NCBI GenBank assembly: GCA_046346965.1
Contig: JAXMHB010000003.1
Span: 62,001 to 126,000, forward strand
Direction: 5' to 3'
From: JAXMHB01 sp046346965
Lineage (GTDB): Bacteria; Pseudomonadota; Gammaproteobacteria; Xanthomonadales; SZUA-5
Length of the DNA stretch: 64,000 nt
The translations under genes were made by a program, and so were the position numbers. The notes below the pieces were generated by a model. The model did not search any database. It was given only the letters and a program-made list of their open reading frames with translations, and was not told the DNA's origin. Position 1 is the first letter of the stretch. Every line of letters begins with the position of its first letter. Of the stretch, positions 58,947-64,000 are shown one piece after another.

Positions 58947-61900
58947 ATGAACCCGGAACTTGCCCTGCTGCGCGATGCCCCCTCCGATGCCGACCCGGCG
59001 CTGCTGCGTCTGGCCGAGCACTACGCCCGCGAAGAGTCCGAGGCGGTCGCCGATCTGCTGCGCGTGGCCGAGATGGACGCCGATCTGAAGGCGCGCGTGC
59101 ATGACACCGCAGCCGATCTGGTCAAGCGCGTGCGCGCTCGCAAGGCGGACCAGACCGCGGTGGAGTCCTTCATGCGCGAGTACGATCTGTCCAGCGAGGA
59201 AGGCGTGATGCTGATGTGCGTGGCCGAGGCGCTGCTGCGCATTCCCGACGCCGAGACCGCCGACAAGCTGATCTCCGACAAGCTGGGTGAGGCCGATTGG
59301 AACTCGCACGCCGGCAAGAGCGACAGCCTGTTGGTCAACGCCGGCACCTGGGGTTTGATGCTCACCGGCAAGCTGGTGCGCATTGCCGAGGACACCAAGC
59401 GCAACTTCTTCGGCGCCTTCAAGCGCCTGATCGCGCGTTCGGGCGAGCCGGTGATCCGCCTGGCCGTGCGCCAGGCGATGCGCATCATGGGCCACCAGTT
59501 CGTCATGGGTCGCACCATCGAGGAAGCGCTGGAGCGCTCGCGCGCCAAGGACCAGCGCGGCTATCGGCATTCTTTTGACATGCTGGGCGAGTCGGCGCTG
59601 ACGGCGGCTGACGCCGAGCGCTACCAGCAAAGCTACAAGGCCGCGATCCTCGCCATCGGCCGCGCCGGCCCCTACGCCGAACTGGTGTCGGCACCCAGCA
59701 TCTCGGTCAAGCTGTCCGCGCTGCATCCGCGCTACGAGCGCGCCAAGCGCCAGCGTGTGCTGGCCGAACTGACGCCGCGCGTGCTGGAACTGGCGCAGCT
59801 GGCCAAGGCGCAGGGCATTCCGATGACCATCGACGCCGAAGAGGCCGACCGCCTGGAGCTCTCGCTGGAAGTGATCGCGCGCGTGCATCAGCACCCGACG
59901 CTGGAAGGCTGGCAGGGCTTCGGTCTGGCGGTGCAGGCCTATCAAAAGCGCGCGATCGGGGCGATCGACTGGCTGGCCGAGGTGGCACGCAAGAGCGGCC
60001 GCCGGCTGAACGTGCGGCTGGTCAAGGGCGCCTACTGGGACAGCGAGGTCAAGCGCGCACAGATCGACGGCCACACCGGCTATCCGGTGTACACGCGCAA
60101 GCCGAACACCGATCTGTCCTATCTGGCCTGCGCGCGCCGGCTGCTGGCGCACGGCGAGGTGTTCTACCCGCAGTTCGCCACCCATAACGCGCAGACCATT
60201 GCCTCGATCTACCACCTGGCGCAGGGCCGTCCTTTCGAGTTCCAGCGCCTGCACGGCATGGGCGGCGATTTGTACGCGGAAGTGATCCCGGCCGAACGCC
60301 TGAACGTGGCTTGCCGCATCTACGCGCCGGTGGGCAGTCATGAAGACCTGCTGCCCTATCTGGTGCGCCGCCTGCTGGAAAATGGCGCCAATACCTCCTT
60401 CGTCAACCGCATCGTCGACGAGAGCCTGCCGATCGATGCGCTGATCCCGCATCCGGCCGAGGTGGTTGCCGCCACCGAGCCGAAGGCGCATCCGCGCATT
60501 CCGCTGCCGCTCAATCTCTACGGCAACGATCGCCAGAACTCGCGCGGCATCAATCTGGCGCAGGAACGCGAGCTGCGTCAGCTGATCGACGAGGCCGCCA
60601 AAGTGCCTTTTGGCACGCTGCGCGCCGAGCCCCTGGTGCCGGGTTCCTCCAGCCAGCAGGCGCCGATTCCGATCACCGATCCGGCTGATCGCCGCCGGGT
60701 GGTCGGCAGCTGGGTGCCGGCCGATGCCGCGCTAGTCGAGAAGGCGCTGGACAACGCCGTCGCCGCGCAGCCGGCCTGGGACGCCACCCCGGTCGAACGC
60801 CGTGCGCAGATGCTGGAACGCGCCGCCGAGCTGCTGGAGAACTACCGCTCCGAACTGATCGCGCTGTGCACGCGCGAGGCTGGCAAAACCATCCCGGACG
60901 GCATTGCCGAGGTGCGCGAGGCGGTGGATTTCTGCCGCTACTACGCCCAGTGCGCGCGCCGCGAGTTTGCGCCGAAGACGCTGCCCGGACCGACCGGCGA
61001 ATCCAATCAGCTGCATCTGCATGGCCGCGGCGTGTTCGTCTGCATCAGCCCGTGGAACTTCCCGCTGGCGATCACCATGGGCCAGATCGCCGCCGCGCTG
61101 GTCGCCGGCAATGCGGTGATCGCCAAGCCGGCCGAGCAAACCAATCTGGTGGCCTGGCGCGCGGTGCAGATCCTGCACGAAGCCGGCGTGCCGGCTGCTG
61201 TGCTGCAGCTGTTGCCGGGCGATGGCGCCACCGTCGGCGCGCGTCTGACCCAGGACCCGCGCGTCGCCGGCGTGGCCTTCACCGGCTCCACCGAAACCGC
61301 GCGGCTGATCAACCGTGCACTGGCCGGCCGCGACGCGCCGATCGCCACGCTGATTGCCGAAACCGGCGGCCAGAACGCGATGATCGCTGACTCCTCCGCG
61401 CTGCCCGAGCAACTGGTCAAGGATGTGCTGTCCGGCGCCTTTGGCTCGGCCGGCCAGCGCTGCTCGGCCACGCGCATCCTGTTCGTCCAAGAAGACGTCG
61501 CCGAGCGCACGCTGAAGCTGCTGGCCGGCGCCATGGACGAATGGGTGGTGGGCGATCCCGGCCTGCTCAGCACCGACATCGGCCCGGTCATCGACGAGGG
61601 CGCGCGCAAGATCCTGGTCGACCACGCCGAGCGCATGCGCCGCGAGGGCCGGCTGATCAAGGCCATCGAACTCGGCGAGGCGCACCAGCACGGCTGCTAC
61701 TTCGCCCCGCACACCTTCGAAATCGACTCCCTCGCACGCCTGCCGCGCGAGGTATTCGGCCCGGTGCTGCACGTGATCCGCTACAAAGCGCGCGAACTGG
61801 ATCAGGTGATCCACAGCATCAATGCGACCGGCTACGGCCTCACGCTCGGCATCCACAGCCGCATCGACAGCACCATCGAGTACATCCAGCAGCGCATCCG

Positions 61901-62099
61901 CGCCGGCAACTGCTACGTCAACCGCAACATGATCGGCGCCGTGGTCGGCGTGCAACCCTTCGGCGGCGAAGGCCTGTCCGGCACCGGCCCCAAAGCCGGC
62001 GGCCCGCACTACCTGCACCGCTTCACCACCGAGCGCACGCTGACCATCAACACCGCCGCAGTCGGCGGCAACGCCACGCTGTTGGCGCAGGCGGAGTAA
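58947..62099 (+). CDS. putA: Bifunctional proline dehydrogenase/P5C dehydrogenase PutA
   Basis: This is a 1050-residue two-enzyme protein that oxidises proline to glutamate. The FAD-dependent proline dehydrogenase barrel (about residues 180-480) contains SVKLSALHPRYERAK and VRLVKGAYWDSEVKRAQ. The NAD-dependent pyrroline-5-carboxylate dehydrogenase domain (about 560-1030) has the Glu in AETGGQNAM (about 805) and the catalytic Cys in AGQRCSATR (839). It begins MNPELALLRD and has no N-terminal ribbon-helix-helix DNA-binding domain, so it should be a trifunctional-less, short-form PutA. Confidence 0.95.
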   Translation: MNPELALLRDAPSDADPALLRLAEHYAREESEAVADLLRVAEMDADLKARVHDTAADLVKRVRARKADQTAVESFMREYDLSSEEGVMLMCVAEALLRIPDAETADKLISDKLGEADWNSHAGKSDSLLVNAGTWGLMLTGKLVRIAEDTKRNFFGAFKRLIARSGEPVIRLAVRQAMRIMGHQFVMGRTIEEALERSRAKDQRGYRHSFDMLGESALTAADAERYQQSYKAAILAIGRAGPYAELVSAPSISVKLSALHPRYERAKRQRVLAELTPRVLELAQLAKAQGIPMTIDAEEADRLELSLEVIARVHQHPTLEGWQGFGLAVQAYQKRAIGAIDWLAEVARKSGRRLNVRLVKGAYWDSEVKRAQIDGHTGYPVYTRKPNTDLSYLACARRLLAHGEVFYPQFATHNAQTIASIYHLAQGRPFEFQRLHGMGGDLYAEVIPAERLNVACRIYAPVGSHEDLLPYLVRRLLENGANTSFVNRIVDESLPIDALIPHPAEVVAATEPKAHPRIPLPLNLYGNDRQNSRGINLAQERELRQLIDEAAKVPFGTLRAEPLVPGSSSQQAPIPITDPADRRRVVGSWVPADAALVEKALDNAVAAQPAWDATPVERRAQMLERAAELLENYRSELIALCTREAGKTIPDGIAEVREAVDFCRYYAQCARREFAPKTLPGPTGESNQLHLHGRGVFVCISPWNFPLAITMGQIAAALVAGNAVIAKPAEQTNLVAWRAVQILHEAGVPAAVLQLLPGDGATVGARLTQDPRVAGVAFTGSTETARLINRALAGRDAPIATLIAETGGQNAMIADSSALPEQLVKDVLSGAFGSAGQRCSATRILFVQEDVAERTLKLLAGAMDEWVVGDPGLLSTDIGPVIDEGARKILVDHAERMRREGRLIKAIELGEAHQHGCYFAPHTFEIDSLARLPREVFGPVLHVIRYKARELDQVIHSINATGYGLTLGIHSRIDSTIEYIQQRIRAGNCYVNRNMIGAVVGVQPFGGEGLSGTGPKAGGPHYLHRFTTERTLTINTAAVGGNATLLAQAE

Positions 62100-62121
62100 G
62101 GCGCAGCAGCGACCAACACCA

Positions 62122-62151
62122 GGCCCGCGTCCCATCGCAGGGACGCGGGCC
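62122..62151 (+). terminator. Terminator downstream of putA
   Basis: A perfect 12-bp stem (ggcccgcgtccc and its complement, loop atcgca) begins 23 bp after the putA stop, followed by cttgccctt. It is a credible terminator although the T-run is weak. Confidence 0.65.
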
Positions 62152-62371
62152 CTTGCCCTTGGGACCGCCGACGTCCTCGTCGGCACACAGGCAACACGCT
62201 ACGCAAGAGCACCGGCATCGCCGCCAACTGGCCGCCCGCGATCCCCAACCTTCGAGGCACCACCAAGCCCTTTGCCGACAAGGACGTCGGCGCCGCCGGC
62301 GTGAGCGCCGCGGTCGGACCGGGCTCGAACTCGCGGTGCGTCACGTCGAGCTCGCGGCATGCCGCGTCGAC

Positions 62372-62497
62372 GAAAAAGCTCGACGCGGCAATGAAAAAGC
62401 TCGACGCGTGAGTGAAAAAGCTCGGCTTGTTCAGCTTCAACGATGCCGCGGCAATGAAAAAGCTCGACGCGTCGGCGAAGGTGCTGGAAGCCGCGGC
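62372..62497 (+). pseudogene. 21-bp heptad repeat, possible coding remnant
   Basis: Five or six 21-bp units lie in register at 62372, 62393, 62414, 62435, 62456 and 62477. The best-conserved units begin gaaaaagctcgacgcg. Read in frame, they give heptads KKLDAAM, KKLDA(stop)V, KKLGLFS, FNDAAAM, KKLDASA and KVLEAAA, i.e. coiled-coil-like, with an in-frame TGA at 62406-62408. A 40-residue frame from GTG 62412 to a tag stop near 62533 is the only intact piece. It might be a decayed gene or a small peptide gene; evidence is limited to the periodicity. Confidence 0.4.
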
Positions 62498-62581
62498 CGT
62501 GCCGGCGGGTCCGGCGCGATCTGGCGCTGGGTAGGCGCTGCAGGCGGGCGCTCTGCTGTCCGGTCCGTCGATAGGGGCGTG

Positions 62582-62718
62582 GGCGCCGGAGACCGGCGCC
62601 GTCCTGTGCGGGCCATCCGAGACAGCGCAGGCGCCGCGGGAGCGGCGCCCTCCATTGGGGCACAGGCGCCGCAGGCGCGGCGCCCTCCTTCCGGCAACGG
62701 CGCCGCTGGAGCGGCGCC
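62582..62718. repeat. REP-like array of palindromic hairpins
   Basis: Four palindromes with 8-bp arms lie in tandem: 62582-62600 (ggcgccgg, loop aga), 62630-62649, 62665-62684 and 62699-62718 (each ggcgccgc, four-base loop, gcggcgcc). The last three recur every 34-35 bp, with a ctcc-rich linker. They sit just downstream of the CocE hydrolase stop, and between convergent genes, as REP elements do. No transposase is near. Confidence 0.75.
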
Positions 62719-62739
62719 TTCTAAAACCCGTGTGCTGCC

Positions 62740-64000
62740 CTACTCGTCGGCGGCCGGCAGTACCTGGACTTCGAGGCGGCTGGCTTGCTCGCCGCCGCGG
62801 TGCAGGCGGTGTTCGGCGCGGACAAAGTCTTCGGCTTTGGCGGCGTAGATGCTGGGGACGAAGGTTTGCGGGTTGCGGTCGATGAAGGGGAACCAGGAGG
62901 ACTGCACCTGGATCATGATGCGGTGGCCGCGCTTGAAGGTGTGGAAGACGTCGTTGATCGGGAAGCGGATGTGCGTGGGCGTATCCGGCTGCAGCGGCAG
63001 CGGCTGTTCGTAGGACTCGCGCCAGCGGGCGCGGAAGGGTTCGCCGCGGACCAGGGTTTGCTGGCCGCCGCGGTCGCGCCGGCCGGATTCGTAGTCGCTG
63101 TCGTCCCAGCCTGGGGCGACGCCGGGGCGCACGTCGATCAGTTTGACCACGAGGTCGGCGTCGGTGCCGGTGGTGCTGAACCAGAGATCGGCCAGCAGCG
63201 GCCCGGCCAGGGTCAGATCGGCTTTGAGCGGCTCGCTCTGGTACACCAGCACGTCCGGCCGGCGTGAGGCGAAGCGCTGGTCTTCGGCCATGTAGTCGCG
63301 GCCCCAGCGCTGGCTGATTTCCTGCGTGTACGGCACCGGGCGCGCGGGGTCGCTGGGCCAGGCATCCTCGCCGGCCTGGATCGGCTGGCTGCGCAGCAAC
63401 TGTCCGCCGGCGTCCATGTACAGCGACTCGCGGCGGGTGCCCGGCGGCGGCCAGGCGGGGAAACGGCGCCAGCGGTTGGCGCCGGTCTCGAACACATAGG
63501 CCTCGGCCAGAGCCGGGTCGTCTTTGTCCTTCAGATGGTGCTCGAAGAAGGCGAATTCGAGCGCCTGAAAGGTCTCGGAGGTCTTGAAGCCGAACTCGGC
63601 ATCGCCCAAGCGATCGCCGGCGCCGCGGTTCCAGCCGCCGTGCGGCCAGGGTCCCATCACCAGGGTGTTGCGCGCGCCGGGGTTCTGGCGCTCGATGGCG
63701 GCATAGGTGGCGAGCGGGCCGTACAGATCCTCGGTGTCGAACCAGCCGCCGACGATCAGCGTGGCCGCGCGCACATTCTTGAGGTGCGGCAGGATGTTGC
63801 GCGCTTTCCAGAAGTCGTCGTAATCGGGATGCGCGACCAGATCGTCCCAGAACGCCACCTTGTCGGTGAAGCGCGCCGGCAGATTCGACAGCGGCCCCAG
63901 GTCCAGGAAGAACTGGTAGGCATCGGGCGTACCGAAGGCGTAGCGCTTCCACTGCTCGTCGTCGGTGGGCTGCGGGCGCGGCAGTCCGAAGCCGGAGAAA
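62740..64000 (-). CDS. CocE/NonD family hydrolase (X-Pro dipeptidyl-peptidase like), partial
   Basis: This is the C-terminal part (about 420 residues) of an alpha/beta-hydrolase of the CocE/NonD family; the N-terminus lies beyond the window edge. The visible features are LIVGGWFDTEDLYG (the acid region), VMGPWPHGGWNRG (His of the triad), and the C-terminal jelly-roll domain with PDVLVYQSEPLKADLTLAGPLLADLWFSTTGTDADLVVKLIDV. Such enzymes hydrolyse acylated or proline-containing substrates. The reading frame stays open to position 64000; the codon at 63858 is an internal GTG Val, not a start. Confidence 0.88.
   Translation of the reverse strand, partial: FSGFGLPRPQPTDDEQWKRYAFGTPDAYQFFLDLGPLSNLPARFTDKVAFWDDLVAHPDYDDFWKARNILPHLKNVRAATLIVGGWFDTEDLYGPLATYAAIERQNPGARNTLVMGPWPHGGWNRGAGDRLGDAEFGFKTSETFQALEFAFFEHHLKDKDDPALAEAYVFETGANRWRRFPAWPPPGTRRESLYMDAGGQLLRSQPIQAGEDAWPSDPARPVPYTQEISQRWGRDYMAEDQRFASRRPDVLVYQSEPLKADLTLAGPLLADLWFSTTGTDADLVVKLIDVRPGVAPGWDDSDYESGRRDRGGQQTLVRGEPFRARWRESYEQPLPLQPDTPTHIRFPINDVFHTFKRGHRIMIQVQSSWFPFIDRNPQTFVPSIYAAKAEDFVRAEHRLHRGGEQASRLEVQVLPAADE

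Noticed and set aside
62009..63952. 647-codon open frame on the minus strand across 62009-63952
   Set aside because: It is antisense to the 3' end of putA and lies in another frame over the CocE hydrolase and the REP array. Its translation is Arg/Pro/Ala-rich without any family motif, as expected of GC-rich shadow frames.

Overview
The window is GC-rich, gene-dense chromosomal DNA, with 48 protein-coding genes, one tRNA and one probable small RNA. I see no phage, insertion sequence, integron or CRISPR array. The gene set points to a gammaproteobacterium of the Xanthomonadales/Lysobacterales, close to Lysobacteraceae or Rhodanobacteraceae. Supporting genes are the ctaC-ctaD-small protein-ctaG-ctaE oxidase cluster, sigma factor-DUF3619-DUF3106, mreBCD-mrdA-mrdB, a secreted protein of the GxWWNPAExG type, and short intergenic repeat families. 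This is inferred from gene content only; no phylogeny was run.

Layout. 0.3-4.7 kb: HscC-like Hsp70 with its membrane J-protein partner, a PyrR-like phosphoribosyltransferase, and ruvC. 4.8-9.4 kb: secreted S9 peptidase, small periplasmic protein, priA. 9.4-9.9 kb: intergenic region with DnaA-box-like sites. 9.9-11.6 kb: sigma factor operon. 11.9-17.4 kb: rod-shape and elongasome operon. 17.4-20.2 kb: four-gene translationally coupled operon (flavodoxin-like oxidoreductase, DoxX-like, DUF3419, UbiA/MenA prenyltransferase). 20.3-24.5 kb: hrpB, a secreted protein, DUF1993. 24.6-26.7 kb: Ser/Thr kinase. 26.7-27.2 kb: intergenic region with a predicted sigma-54-driven small RNA. 27.3-34.3 kb: O-antigen-ligase-like protein, M20 peptidase, saccharopine-dehydrogenase-like reductase, an anchored unknown protein, acetoacetyl-CoA synthetase. 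34.3-38.1 kb: second Ser/Thr kinase, yidD, a membrane protein, thiS. 38.1-44.5 kb: response-regulator diguanylate cyclase coupled to a large hybrid histidine kinase, tRNA-Gly, membrane diguanylate cyclase. 44.6-50.4 kb: nucleoside transporter, PfkB sugar kinase, 2OG-Fe(II) oxygenase family protein, gltX, TSUP transporter, SxtJ. 50.4-53.5 kb: delta-60 repeat protein and a tyrosine-rich secreted protein with tandem repeats. 53.9-58.5 kb: aa3-type cytochrome c oxidase cluster. 58.9-62.1 kb: putA. 62.1-62.7 kb: terminator, 21-bp heptad repeats and a palindromic array. 62.7 kb to the end: partial CocE/NonD-family hydrolase.

The most interesting item is 27.03-27.19 kb. Three consecutive stem-loops all display a C-rich loop with the core TCCCC(C)AA. 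The last is an intrinsic terminator, and all three lie just downstream of a near-consensus sigma-54 promoter. This architecture resembles the C-rich-loop regulatory RNAs sX13 (Xanthomonas) and NrsZ (Pseudomonas), and suggests an RNA that pairs with G-rich ribosome-binding sites. Second is the four-gene operon at 17.4-20.2 kb, whose members suggest an uncharacterised prenyl-lipid or quinone-like pathway. Several intergenic repeat families are also visible: an exact 36-bp repeat at 157 and 17355, an approximately 80-bp repeat flanking the oxidase cluster, and a palindromic array at 62.6 kb.
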